From NCBI RefSeq assembly GCF_028401415.2, contig NZ_CP171821.2, positions 2,976,001 to 3,040,000 of the forward strand: DNA of 64,000 nucleotides. Direction: 5' to 3'. The position numbers and the translations under genes are program-made. Source of the DNA: Glaciecola sp028401415. GTDB taxonomy: Bacteria > Pseudomonadota > Gammaproteobacteria > Enterobacterales > Alteromonadaceae. Of the stretch, positions 24,985 to 34,203 are shown piece by piece. Numbering within the stretch: the first letter of the stretch is position 1; the number at the start of each line of letters is the position of its first letter. The notes under the pieces were generated by a model. That model was not told where the DNA came from. It searched no databases and saw only the letters and a program-made list of their open reading frames with translations.

Positions 24985-26364
24985 TTACTTCGCTTTTTCA
25001 GCCGCTTCTTCGATTGAGCCAACCATATAAAATTCCTGCTCTGGTAAGTGGTCATACTCACCTTCTAGAATGCCTTTGAAGCCAGAAATAGTATCTTTAA
25101 GCGATACGTATTTGCCCGGTGACCCGGTAAATACTTCTGCTACAAAGAAAGGCTGCGACAAGAAGCGCTGAATTTTACGAGCACGTGATACTGTCAGTTT
25201 ATCTTCTTCTGAAAGCTCATCCATACCTAATATTGCGATAATGTCTTTTAGCTCTTTATAACGCTGCAAGGTTGTTTGCACTCCTTGTGCAGTATCATAA
25301 TGCTCTTGCCCAACCACTAGTGGGTCAAGCTGACGAGAGGTTGAATCTAGCGGGTCAACCGCAGGATAAATACCCAGTGATGCAATATCACGAGATAGTA
25401 CAACTGTCGCGTCTAAGTGAGCGAAAGTAGTCGCGGGTGAGGGGTCAGTCAAGTCATCCGCTGGTACATATACCGCTTGTATTGACGTAATCGAGCCTGT
25501 TTTAGTTGAAGTAATACGCTCTTGCAGTACACCCATCTCTTCAGCCAGTGTAGGCTGATAACCTACCGCTGATGGCATACGACCTAAAAGCGCTGATACT
25601 TCGGTTCCCGCTAGGGTGTAACGATAGATATTGTCAACAAAGAATAATACGTCACGACCTTCATCACGGAATTTCTCCGCCATGGTCAAACCTGTCAATG
25701 CAACGCGTAAACGGTTACCTGGAGGCTCATTCATCTGACCATAAACAAGTGATACTTTATCAAGTACGTTAGATTCGTTCATTTCGTGATAGAAGTCATT
25801 ACCTTCACGAGTACGCTCACCCACACCTGCAAATACTGAGTATCCGCTGTGCTCGATGGCGATGTTACGAATTAATTCCATCATGTTTACGGTTTTACCA
25901 ACACCTGCACCACCAAACAATCCGACTTTACCGCCTTTCGCAAAGGGGCAAACCAAATCGATTACTTTAATGCCGGTTTCAAGTAGTTCAACTGAGCTTG
26001 ATTGTTCTTCGTAACTTGGCGCTTCACGGTGAATTGACATTCTTTCTTCTTCGCCGATGGGGCCCGCTTCATCAATGGGGTTACCTAATACATCCATGAT
26101 GCGACCAAGCGTGGCTGTTCCTACAGGCACTTGAATAGGTGCGCCTGTGTTCTCAACCGCTAAGTTACGCTTTAGTCCGTCAGTGGTACCTAATGCAATG
26201 GTACGCACAACACCGCCGCCAAGCTGCTGTTGTACTTCCAATGTTAAGCCCGCTAAGTCACCTTCGGTCACTCTTAGTGCGTCATACACTCGTGGCACAT
26301 GTGTTTGTGGATATTCAATATCCACCACCGCGCCAATGATTTGGACGACCTTACCTTGACTCAT
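24985..26364 (-). CDS. atpD: ATP synthase beta subunit
   Basis: 459 residues (E. coli 460). Catalytic F1 subunit with Walker A GGAGVGKTVNMMELIRN, the catalytic Glu in GVGERTREGNDFYHEM, Walker B RDVLFFVDNIYRYT and the family signature PAVDPLDSTSRQL. The DELSEED-like lever appears as MDELSEEDKL. Forms the alpha3beta3 hexamer that makes ATP. Start ATG after AGAGGA. Confidence 0.98.
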   Translation of the reverse strand: MSQGKVVQIIGAVVDIEYPQTHVPRVYDALRVTEGDLAGLTLEVQQQLGGGVVRTIALGTTDGLKRNLAVENTGAPIQVPVGTATLGRIMDVLGNPIDEAGPIGEEERMSIHREAPSYEEQSSSVELLETGIKVIDLVCPFAKGGKVGLFGGAGVGKTVNMMELIRNIAIEHSGYSVFAGVGERTREGNDFYHEMNESNVLDKVSLVYGQMNEPPGNRLRVALTGLTMAEKFRDEGRDVLFFVDNIYRYTLAGTEVSALLGRMPSAVGYQPTLAEEMGVLQERITSTKTGSITSIQAVYVPADDLTDPSPATTFAHLDATVVLSRDIASLGIYPAVDPLDSTSRQLDPLVVGQEHYDTAQGVQTTLQRYKELKDIIAILGMDELSEEDKLTVSRARKIQRFLSQPFFVAEVFTGSPGKYVSLKDTISGFKGILEGEYDHLPEQEFYMVGSIEEAAEKAK

Positions 26365-26398
26365 AATTTGTCCTCTTAAACTTTAAAGTATTCTTTGC

Positions 26399-27259
26399 CT
26401 AAACTGCCGCTGCGCCGCTCACAATCTCACTGATTTCTTGTGTGATTGCCGCCTGACGCGCCTTGTTATATACCAGTTGCAAGTCGTCGATGAGATTGCC
26501 AGCATTGTCTGTAGCCGCTTTCATTGCGACCATTCTTGCAGCCTGCTCTGAAGCTGCGTTTTCAACAACGCCCTGATACACCTGAGATTCGATATAACGC
26601 ACCATTAATTGCTCCAATATCTCTTTTGGATCCGGTTCGTATATGTAATCCCACTTATGCTTCAATGCATCATCATCTGATTTAGGCAAAGGTAATAGTT
26701 GATTGACCACGGGTTCTTGCGTCATCGTGTTTACAAAGTTGTTGTATACAAGGTGAATTTTATCGATTTCACCCTTGTCGTATGCATCTAGCATCACTCT
26801 CACTACACCGACAACTTGACTGACGCTTGGCTTATCACCAAGACCAGATTCGGCCGCCATCACGTTTCCGCCAAAGCGACCAAAAAAGCCAACTGCTTTT
26901 GAACCAAGCGCGGCGAAATGCACGCCAACTTCTTGTTCTCTATAGCTTCTAATTTGCTCTGAGACAGCCTTAAACTCGTTAGTATTTAAACCACCACACA
27001 ATCCACGATCTGTAGAAACAACAATAAACCCTACATTTTTGACCTCTCGCTCTTCCAAATAAGGATGGCGATATTCGAGGCTACCGTTGGCAATATGGCC
27101 AATCACGTTTAGCATGCTTTGTGCGTATGGACGACCAGAGGCCATGCGGTCTTGCGCCTTTTTCATTTTAGACGCGGCCACCATTTCCATCGCAGAGGTA
27201 ATTTTTTGAGTATTTTTAATACTGCCGATTTTACCTTTTATCTCTTTTCCGCTAGCCAT
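26399..27259 (-). CDS. atpG: ATP synthase gamma subunit
   Basis: 286 residues (E. coli 287). Central rotor shaft, with N-terminal KEIKGKIGSIKNTQKITSAM and C-terminal EQAARMVAMKAATDNAGNLI helices that form the coiled coil, and the STDRGLCGGLNTN core. Good GGAGAAAG ribosome site. It couples proton flow through Fo to conformational change in F1. Confidence 0.97.
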   Translation of the reverse strand: MASGKEIKGKIGSIKNTQKITSAMEMVAASKMKKAQDRMASGRPYAQSMLNVIGHIANGSLEYRHPYLEEREVKNVGFIVVSTDRGLCGGLNTNEFKAVSEQIRSYREQEVGVHFAALGSKAVGFFGRFGGNVMAAESGLGDKPSVSQVVGVVRVMLDAYDKGEIDKIHLVYNNFVNTMTQEPVVNQLLPLPKSDDDALKHKWDYIYEPDPKEILEQLMVRYIESQVYQGVVENAASEQAARMVAMKAATDNAGNLIDDLQLVYNKARQAAITQEISEIVSGAAAV

Positions 27260-27325
27260 GACACTTTCTCCGATTCATTACAACGCGCCCTGCCTTACTT
27301 GCGATACAAAAGCAGGGCAAATTGA

Positions 27326-28867
27326 TTACCACGTCTGAGTTGCTTTGAAATGATCAAAGGCTTCAGTCAGCTGGCTTTCAATATCATCGTTGTAGTTACC
27401 CGTGTCATTGATGGTGCTCATCAAATCACTCTTTTCAGCGTTCATGTAAGAATGAAGGGCCGCTTCAAAATCCAGTACTTTATTCAACTCAAGATCTTTC
27501 AAGTAGCCTTTTTCAGCTGCAAACAAAGATACGGCAGTTTCTGCAACCGAAAGCGGTGCATACTGGTTTTGTTTCATTAGTTCGGTAACACGCTCACCGT
27601 GCTCTAGCTGTTCACGTGTTGCATCATCAAGGTCCGATGCAAACTGAGAGAACGCAGCGAGCTCACGATATTGTGCGAGGGCTAAACGAATACCACCACC
27701 TAACTTTTTAATGATTTTGGTCTGTGCAGCACCACCAACACGCGATACCGATATACCGGCGTTCACAGCAGGGCGAATACCTGCGTTAAACAAATCAGTT
27801 TCTAGGAATATCTGACCGTCGGTAATTGAAATGACGTTAGTAGGTACGAATGCTGATACATCGCCCGCTTGTGTCTCAATGATAGGCAGAGCCGTTAATG
27901 AACCTGTCTTGCCCTTAACCTCACCTTTGGTGTACTTCTCAACATATTGATCGTTTACACGAGCAGCACGCTCTAGCAAACGCGAGTGGAGATAGAAAAC
28001 ATCACCAGGATAGGCTTCACGACCCGGAGGACGACGAAGTAGCAAGGATACTTGACGATAGGCAACGGCTTGTTTAGACAAATCATCATATACGATTAAG
28101 GCATCTTCACCACGGTCACGGAAGTATTCGCCCATGGTGCAACCAGAATAAGGCGCTAAATATTGAAGTGCTGCCGATTCAGACGCTGAAGCCGCAACAA
28201 TAATGGTATGAGCCATTGCGCCGTGTTCTTCAAGCTTGCGTACCACGTTTGCAATCGTTGATGCTTTTTGACCAATAGCCACGTAGACGCATTTAACGCC
28301 GGTGCCTTTTTGGTTAATGATGGCATCAATAGCTAAAGCCGTCTTACCTGTTTGACGGTCGCCGATTACCAATTCACGCTGACCACGGCCAATTGGAATC
28401 ATCGAGTCAACTGACTTATAGCCGGTCTGTACTGGCTGGTCAACTGACTGACGTTCGATAACGCCTGGTGCGATTTTTTCAACTGGCTCAAAGCCTTCTG
28501 CTTCAATCGCGCCTTTACCATCAATGGCTTCACCCAGCGTATTTACAACACGACCGAGTAGCTGTGGACCTACGGGCACTTCCAAAATACGGCCGGTAGA
28601 ATTAACTTTTACACCCTCTTGAAGGTCGGCGTAAGGACCCATCACAACAGCACCTACTGAATCTCGTTCAAGGTTAAGTGCAATTGCGTAGCGATTTCCA
28701 GGAAGCTCAATCATTTCACCTTGCATGACATCTGCTAGGCCGTGTATACGAATAATACCATCGGTTACACCAACAATCGTACCTTCGTTTCGAGCTTCAC
28801 TTGCGACTTCGAACTGCTCAATACGTTTTTTGATCAGTTCTGCAATCTCAGTGGAATTAAGTTGCAT
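27326..28867 (-). CDS. atpA: ATP synthase alpha subunit
   Basis: 513 residues from the preferred ATG at 28867, the same length as E. coli AtpA and starting MQLNSTEIAE as expected; an in-frame ATG two codons earlier (28873) is less well placed after ACGGGGAT. Non-catalytic nucleotide-binding F1 subunit with Walker A GDRQTGKTALAIDAI, DDLSKQAVAYR and PAVNAGISVSRVGGAAQ signatures. Confidence 0.98.
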   Translation of the reverse strand: MQLNSTEIAELIKKRIEQFEVASEARNEGTIVGVTDGIIRIHGLADVMQGEMIELPGNRYAIALNLERDSVGAVVMGPYADLQEGVKVNSTGRILEVPVGPQLLGRVVNTLGEAIDGKGAIEAEGFEPVEKIAPGVIERQSVDQPVQTGYKSVDSMIPIGRGQRELVIGDRQTGKTALAIDAIINQKGTGVKCVYVAIGQKASTIANVVRKLEEHGAMAHTIIVAASASESAALQYLAPYSGCTMGEYFRDRGEDALIVYDDLSKQAVAYRQVSLLLRRPPGREAYPGDVFYLHSRLLERAARVNDQYVEKYTKGEVKGKTGSLTALPIIETQAGDVSAFVPTNVISITDGQIFLETDLFNAGIRPAVNAGISVSRVGGAAQTKIIKKLGGGIRLALAQYRELAAFSQFASDLDDATREQLEHGERVTELMKQNQYAPLSVAETAVSLFAAEKGYLKDLELNKVLDFEAALHSYMNAEKSDLMSTINDTGNYNDDIESQLTEAFDHFKATQTW

Positions 28868-28880
28868 ACTCATATCCCCG

Positions 28881-29414
28881 TTATGCTTGCAACGCGTCTT
28901 TTAGACGGTTCAATTTTGAATTTACGGAGCCATCTATCACTGTGTCGCCTGCTTTAATAAGCAAACCTGCGACAAGTGCCGGATCCACGTTACAATTTAG
29001 CTGTACTTTACGATCAAAGCGTTTCTCTAATGCCGCACTCAATTTCTCGATTTGAGCATCTGATAACTCAGACGCAGAAGTCACATCAACATCAACGCGC
29101 TTTTCATGTTCAACTTTAAGTTCGTTAAACACTCGAGAAATGTCAGGCAGTACAGTTAAACGATTGTTCTCTGCCAGCACTTTAATAAAGTTTTGACCAT
29201 GTGTGTTGAGCTGGTCGCCGCATATGCCAGTGAATATTTCACTCACTTTGTCGGCAGCAACCGAACCTGATAAAAAAGACTGCATGTCTTCGTTTTCGGT
29301 CACTGCTGCCGAAAATACCAACATAGACTGCCAGTTTTCGATATCAGCTTGCTCAACTGCAAAATCAAAAGCAGCTTTGGCGTAAGGGCGAGCGATAGTT
29401 GTCAATTCAGACAT
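28881..29414 (-). CDS. atpH: ATP synthase delta subunit
   Basis: 177 residues (same as E. coli). Peripheral-stalk subunit joining F1 to b2: N-terminal TIARPYAKAAFDFAVEQ and the C-terminal VDPALVAGLLIKAGDTVIDGS signature. Preceded by TAGGAGAG; 11 bp downstream of atpF. Confidence 0.97.
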   Translation of the reverse strand: MSELTTIARPYAKAAFDFAVEQADIENWQSMLVFSAAVTENEDMQSFLSGSVAADKVSEIFTGICGDQLNTHGQNFIKVLAENNRLTVLPDISRVFNELKVEHEKRVDVDVTSASELSDAQIEKLSAALEKRFDRKVQLNCNVDPALVAGLLIKAGDTVIDGSVNSKLNRLKDALQA

Positions 29415-29426
29415 AGCTCAGCTCTC

Positions 29427-29897
29427 CTACAGCTCTTCGACAAGTTTTTCAACAATGTCGTTTTGTGCGTTTGCATCAATTTCGCGCGCTAGGATACGCT
29501 CCGCACCACTAATGGCAAGCGCCGCTACTTGCTTGCGCAAATCCTCTTTCACACGATTTCGTTCTGCTTCGATTTCGGCATAACCTTGCGCGATAATTTT
29601 TTCGCGCTCAGCATGGCCACGCTGTGTTTCTTCGTCAACAAGCTGGTTAGCTCGTTTTTTAGCTTGGTCGATAATCTCAGCAGCTTGTGCTTTGGCATCT
29701 TTAAGTTGATCAGTTGCTTTCGCTTGAGCAAGTTCAAGATCTTTTTCTGCACGTTCTGAAGCCGCTAAACCATCTGCAATTGTCTTTTGACGATCTTCAA
29801 TCGCTTTCATCAGTGGTGGCCATACATACTTCATACAGAAGCCGACAAACACGACAAAGGCAATTAATTGACCGATAAGAGTGGCGTTAAAATTCAC
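29427..29897 (-). CDS. atpF: ATP synthase b subunit
   Basis: 156 residues (same as E. coli). One N-terminal membrane helix (IGQLIAFVVFVGFCMKYVWPPLM) followed by a long charged helix forming the dimeric stator. The start codon is GTG at 29897 behind a strong GAGGAG, and the N-terminus MNFNATLIGQ matches the family. Confidence 0.97.
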   Translation of the reverse strand: MNFNATLIGQLIAFVVFVGFCMKYVWPPLMKAIEDRQKTIADGLAASERAEKDLELAQAKATDQLKDAKAQAAEIIDQAKKRANQLVDEETQRGHAEREKIIAQGYAEIEAERNRVKEDLRKQVAALAISGAERILAREIDANAQNDIVEKLVEEL

Positions 29898-29941
29898 GTC
29901 CGCTCCTCCTCTAAAAGTTCGCTAAGAAATTGTTAATTAAA

Positions 29942-30166
29942 TTAACCCAAACCAACTGCGAACAATAGATATAGTGCAATACCTACACCGATCATTGCGA
30001 TCGCATCGATAAGACCTGCAACGATGAACATTTTTACTTGAAGAGTAGGGGCAAGCTCTGGTTGGCGAGCGGCAGACTCTAGGAATTTACCACCTAGAAG
30101 ACCGAAGCCAATAGCGGTACCTAATGCACCCAATCCGATTAGTAGAGCAACTGCGATTGCAATCAT
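29942..30166 (-). CDS. atpE: ATP synthase c subunit
   Basis: 74-residue hairpin of two membrane helices with the polar loop ARQPEL. The ion-binding carboxylate is Asp in the second helix (AGLIDAIAMIG), as in H+-coupled enteric c subunits; the Na+-binding Gln/Glu pattern is not evident. Forms the rotor ring. GGAG upstream of the ATG. Confidence 0.97.
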   Translation of the reverse strand: MIAIAVALLIGLGALGTAIGFGLLGGKFLESAARQPELAPTLQVKMFIVAGLIDAIAMIGVGIALYLLFAVGLG

Positions 30167-30228
30167 GTGTAATCTCCGATTTTAGTTAAGTTTAGTAGTT
30201 AGTTAAAATAATAAAGTTGTGACAAGTT

Positions 30229-31059
30229 TTAATGGTCTTCACACGCCAAGCTTAAATACACTATGGTCAACATCATGAATATAAATGCTTGCAGTGGTAG
30301 TACCAAAATATGGAAAACAGCCCATGTAAAGTGAAGCGGCAATTGGAAATAGCCAATGGTCGCAATCAAAATAAATATCAACTCTGACGCATATAAGTTA
30401 CCGAACAAACGAAGTGCCAGCGATAGCGGACGAGCAAGCAGGGTAACGCTCTCTAGAATGAAATTAACAGGGATGAAAGCCCAGTGACCAAAGGGCTGCA
30501 TGGTAAGCTCTTTGGTAAAGCCCCCAATACCCTTCATTTTTAGAGAATAGAAAAGGATCAGTACAAACACACCGAGTGCAAGGGCAAAGGTAAGGTTTAT
30601 ATCTGTGGTTGGAACGAACTTGAAGTACACTTCTGCTGGGTCCATGCCAAAGCCATATTGGCCTATCTTACCGGCAATAGTGGGCAGCAAATCAACTGGC
30701 ACCAAATCCATTAAGTTCATCAGCAACACCCATACGAAAATAGTAAGTGCCAGTGGCGCAATAAGCGCGCTTTTGCCATGGAAAGTGCTTTTCACGTTGT
30801 CATCAACAAAGTCATACACTAACTCAACAAAGGCCTGCATTTTACCCGGCACGCCAGTTGTCGCATTTTTCGCGACTCGCCTAAAAATGAACAAGAAAAT
30901 CAAACCAAGCACGATGGATACTGACAAGGTATCAATGTGCCATACCCAGAAGCCAGCATCACTACAGGCGTAATTGAAGGCGAGGCCTTCATCGGTGGAA
31001 CACATTTGTGCATTGGTTAAATGGTGTTTGATATATTCTTCGGTACTATCGTACGCCAT
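30229..31059 (-). CDS. atpB: ATP synthase a subunit
   Basis: 276 residues. Stator channel subunit of Fo. The essential Arg is in the SLALRLFGNLYASELIF helix, and the C-terminal FHILVLPLQAFIFMMLTIVYLSLA helix is typical. A periplasmic N-terminal region contains two Cys. Start ATG after TTGGGG. Confidence 0.97.
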   Translation of the reverse strand: MAYDSTEEYIKHHLTNAQMCSTDEGLAFNYACSDAGFWVWHIDTLSVSIVLGLIFLFIFRRVAKNATTGVPGKMQAFVELVYDFVDDNVKSTFHGKSALIAPLALTIFVWVLLMNLMDLVPVDLLPTIAGKIGQYGFGMDPAEVYFKFVPTTDINLTFALALGVFVLILFYSLKMKGIGGFTKELTMQPFGHWAFIPVNFILESVTLLARPLSLALRLFGNLYASELIFILIATIGYFQLPLHFTWAVFHILVLPLQAFIFMMLTIVYLSLACEDH

Positions 31060-31121
31060 CGTCTACCCCAAGTTGTAAAATTTAAAAATCATGTAAAGTG
31101 TTTTGTTCTCTGCCTTTTGGC

Positions 31122-31499
31122 CTAATTACGCAAACAAAACATAGCAAGCCACTGGCTTACTTGAACTATTGCGTATGCACCTAATAGGGGGAGCGGGTGC
31201 ACGTCGAATTGGGAAAACGCAATAACAAATATTATCGTGGTAAGAGCCAGCTTAATTTTCATACCTTGGCTCAAACTCTGTGCAACCAAATTGTTCTTGC
31301 TTGCACCCGCATATCGGAACATCCAATATGCGAATATACTGTGTGGAAACGCGCAGGCGGCACTACCAAAAGCCACTGCAAGCAAGCTTGTTGGCTGTAT
31401 CACGCTCACCGAGAGTATTAATATCACTGATACCAATATCTCAACTAACACAACCTTTTTTGCCAGGTCTCGGCCTGGTTTAGCCAAGTCTGCGCTCAT
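31122..31499 (-). CDS. atpI: ATP synthase accessory protein I
   Basis: 125 residues with four hydrophobic segments; fits the AtpI family (FGSAACAFPHSIFAYWMFRYAGA). It assists c-ring assembly in other bacteria. First gene of the operon, with GAAGG before the ATG. Confidence 0.9.
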   Translation of the reverse strand: MSADLAKPGRDLAKKVVLVEILVSVILILSVSVIQPTSLLAVAFGSAACAFPHSIFAYWMFRYAGASKNNLVAQSLSQGMKIKLALTTIIFVIAFSQFDVHPLPLLGAYAIVQVSQWLAMFCLRN

Positions 31500-31564
31500 T
31501 TACCTTCACATCCTACGGCAAGCTCAGGCATATAGACCTAAGGTCGCCCCACAAAAGCGCTCGA

Positions 31565-31592
31565 AGTATACTTTGAATGCGAAAAAATTCAA
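31565..31592 (-). promoter_or_regulatory. Candidate atp operon promoter
   Basis: On the minus strand: TTGAAT (31587-31592), 16-bp spacer, TATACT (31565-31570), about 65 bp upstream of the atpI start. It fits a sigma70 promoter in the 214-bp gap between parB and atpI. Confidence 0.6.
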
Positions 31593-31713
31593 CCAAAAAC
31601 ACGCTATATTGGCGGTATTTCCAACACTTTAATACCATTTGCTTATATTCGTCTTTGGCTCAAGGTGACCGCAATACACCCTGCGGTATCATTTAGGCAA
31701 CTGAATACCGGCA

Positions 31714-32628
31714 TTAATCAGTATTTTGCTGATGAATGTGTGCCAATATGCCATCTAACTGGTCAAGGTTGTCGAAATTAATCACCATTTTTCCTCTACC
31801 TTGCTTATTGTGGGCAATTTGCACCTGCGTACCTAATTGTTCAGCCAATCTAGTTTCGAGGCGTTGTACGTCTGGATCGATATTTTGGCCTTGTTTTTTA
31901 TTGGTTTTATTTTGCGAAGCATCTAATGTGCGTTTCACAAGGGTTTCAGTTTCTCTAACACTCAAGCCTTTTTCAGCCACAAGCTTCGCAAGTTGAGCTT
32001 GCTGTGGACCGTCTAGCGCTAGCAGGGCTCGTGCGTGACCCATATCTATATCGCCATGTTCCAACAAGGTCTTTACTGAGTCCTTTAATCCATTAAGCCG
32101 CAGTAAATTACTCACGCTTGCACGTGATTTTCCTACCGCTTGTGCGACTTGTTGGTGAGTTAGATTGAATTCAACCATTAACCTGTCTAGCGCCTGTGCT
32201 TCTTCCATGGCATTAAGATCTTCACGCTGAATGTTTTCAATTAGCGCGATTGCGACTGCAGCGTCATCGGGAATATCTTTAACTAAACAGGGTACGGTAT
32301 CAAGCTGAGCAAGCTGGGCTGCTCGCCAGCGCCTCTCTCCTGCAATAATTTCGTAAGATTGAGAACCGAGTTCTCGAACAACTAGAGGTTGAATAATTCC
32401 TTGAGCTTTAATAGAAGCAGATAGTTCTTCCAATGCATCATCAGCCATATCTTTTCTAGGCTGGTATTTGCCGGGCTGAAGAAATTCAATCGGTAATTGC
32501 TGTAGCTCATTTGCTTCGCCATTGTCTTTACTTTGGCTTTGCTCTTCACCTTTTTGTTTATCTGCATAACTTTTACTGGTTGCAAGCAGCGCGTCTAAAC
32601 CGCGTCCTAAGCCTTTACTCTTTGCCAT
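31714..32628 (-). CDS. parB: Chromosome partitioning protein ParB
   Basis: 304 residues. N-terminal KGLGRGLDALL, the CTP-binding ParB/Srx core (LQPGKYQPRKDM, EIIAGERRWRAAQLA), the ENIQREDLNAMEEA box and the HTH (LTHQQVAQAVGKSRASVSNLLRL) that recognises parS, then a C-terminal dimerisation region. It spreads from parS as a CTP-loaded clamp. Two parS sites lie 14-15 kb away in recF. 50 bp downstream of parA. Confidence 0.97.
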   Translation of the reverse strand: MAKSKGLGRGLDALLATSKSYADKQKGEEQSQSKDNGEANELQQLPIEFLQPGKYQPRKDMADDALEELSASIKAQGIIQPLVVRELGSQSYEIIAGERRWRAAQLAQLDTVPCLVKDIPDDAAVAIALIENIQREDLNAMEEAQALDRLMVEFNLTHQQVAQAVGKSRASVSNLLRLNGLKDSVKTLLEHGDIDMGHARALLALDGPQQAQLAKLVAEKGLSVRETETLVKRTLDASQNKTNKKQGQNIDPDVQRLETRLAEQLGTQVQIAHNKQGRGKMVINFDNLDQLDGILAHIHQQNTD

Positions 32629-32678
32629 TCGTTCACCACGTTATCATTGTATGCGTATATATCACGTTCACGTCGCAC

Positions 32679-33464
32679 TTAGCTTGCATTTAGCGACTTT
32701 TGTTTTTGACGTCTAAGAATTTCCCCTGCCAGCGCTAAATACGCTTTTGCACCCGTTGATGACTTGTCGTAATACATGGCCGGTGCACCAAAGCTCGGGG
32801 CTTCGGCTAATCTAACATTGCGGGGAATGACAGTGCGATAGACTTGATTACCAAAATGTCGTTTTAGTTGCTCACTCACATCGTTTGCCAGTCTATTTCT
32901 GGGGTCATACATCGTTCTCAGCACGCCCTCAATTTTTAAGTCAGGGTTGACTACTGACGCAAGTTTTCCAATCGTGTCCATCAGTGCCGTCAAACCTTCA
33001 AGTGCGTAGTATTCGCACTGCATCGGCACCAACACCGAATCTGATGCGGCGAGGGCGTTAACGGTTAATTGGTTCAGCGAAGGAGGGCAGTCAATGAAAA
33101 TAAAGTCGTAGTCTGCCTTTACCGATTCTAAAGCATTACGAAGTCGAACTTCGCGCGCAAATACTTCCATCAGTTTTATTTCTGCCGCAGTAATGTCTGC
33201 ATTTCCTGCGATCAAATGATATTTGCCAGAGGTTTGGGTAATGATGACGTCTTTGGCGGGCTTTTCTTCAATGAGTAATTCATAGCAAGTATTTTCAACT
33301 TCGTATTTATCAACACCGCTACCCATAGTGGCGTTGCCCTGTGGATCTAAGTCAATCAATAATACTTTGCGCTTTGTCGCCGCCATTGAAGCGGCAACAT
33401 TCACTGAGGTCGTTGTTTTACCCACCCCACCTTTTTGATTCGCTATGGAAATGACTCTCGCCAA
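32679..33464 (-). CDS. parA: Chromosome partitioning ATPase ParA
   Basis: 261 residues from the preferred start. Deviant Walker A KGGVGKTTTSVNVA near the N-terminus, then DLDPQGNAT and the Walker B FIFIDCPPSL. Drives ParB-parS movement by nucleoid-bound ATPase cycling. There is no ATG at the expected N-terminus: TTG at 33464 gives MARVISIANQKGG, fitting the family, with AGGG 8 bp upstream; a second TTG at 33470 is possible. Confidence 0.96.
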   Translation of the reverse strand: MARVISIANQKGGVGKTTTSVNVAASMAATKRKVLLIDLDPQGNATMGSGVDKYEVENTCYELLIEEKPAKDVIITQTSGKYHLIAGNADITAAEIKLMEVFAREVRLRNALESVKADYDFIFIDCPPSLNQLTVNALAASDSVLVPMQCEYYALEGLTALMDTIGKLASVVNPDLKIEGVLRTMYDPRNRLANDVSEQLKRHFGNQVYRTVIPRNVRLAEAPSFGAPAMYYDKSSTGAKAYLALAGEILRRQKQKSLNAS

Positions 33465-33510
33465 AATCAACCCTATTTGTTTATAACACTTTGGAAAATA
33501 CTGTGTTTAT

Positions 33511-34152
33511 CTACCGCTTTTTAATCTTCACTAAATGACGCTCAGCGTTTAAGTTTGGTACATTTAACGCGACGGTATCAGTAATAATGAAATTGCCCTT
33601 TATGTTTCGCAACTCATCTTGATGCAGTTGACCTTTTAAGGCAAGAAATTCTCCTTGATTGTCCACTAAATGTGCACACCAGTTAAGCATATCATCAAGT
33701 GAAGCAAATGCCCTGCTTAGCACAGTATCAAAAAGAGTGCCTTTATCTAAGTTCTCTACTCTAGTGTGAATAGCCTGTACGTTATGAATGTTTAGTTCAA
33801 AACAAACTTGTTTGATAAAGCGAATACGCTTCCCTAATGAGTCAATGAGCGTAAATGACTTTTCTGGCAATACTATCGCTAGCGGAATACCCGGCAGACC
33901 AGGTCCAGTTCCAACGTCAGTGATTTCCTGTCCTTTTACATGCGGTGAGACCACCAAAGCGTCCATAATATGTTTGACAAGCATTTGCTCAGGTTCACGT
34001 ACAGCGCTTAAGTTATACGCTTTGTTCCACTTATGTATCAGTAATACAAAGGCAATGAGTTTATCAATTTTGTCGTCACTTATGCTTAGATTGACCGATT
34101 GAATGTATCGGCTGAGCTGACTTTTGAGCGCCACGTGATCAATGTTTACCAT
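33511..34152 (-). CDS. rsmG: 16S rRNA (guanine-527-N7)-methyltransferase
   Basis: 213 residues (E. coli 207). SAM-binding motif TDVGTGPGLPGIPLAI, then FTLIDSLGKRIRFIKQV and the VLSRAFASLDDML segment typical of RsmG/GidB. Methylates G527 of 16S rRNA. Sits between parA and mnmG, as in many gammaproteobacteria. Confidence 0.96.
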   Translation of the reverse strand: MVNIDHVALKSQLSRYIQSVNLSISDDKIDKLIAFVLLIHKWNKAYNLSAVREPEQMLVKHIMDALVVSPHVKGQEITDVGTGPGLPGIPLAIVLPEKSFTLIDSLGKRIRFIKQVCFELNIHNVQAIHTRVENLDKGTLFDTVLSRAFASLDDMLNWCAHLVDNQGEFLALKGQLHQDELRNIKGNFIITDTVALNVPNLNAERHLVKIKKR

Positions 34153-34203
34153 GGTATCTCAGGTTCCTCATGTGCACATTGTACTTACCCAACATGAGTT
34201 TAC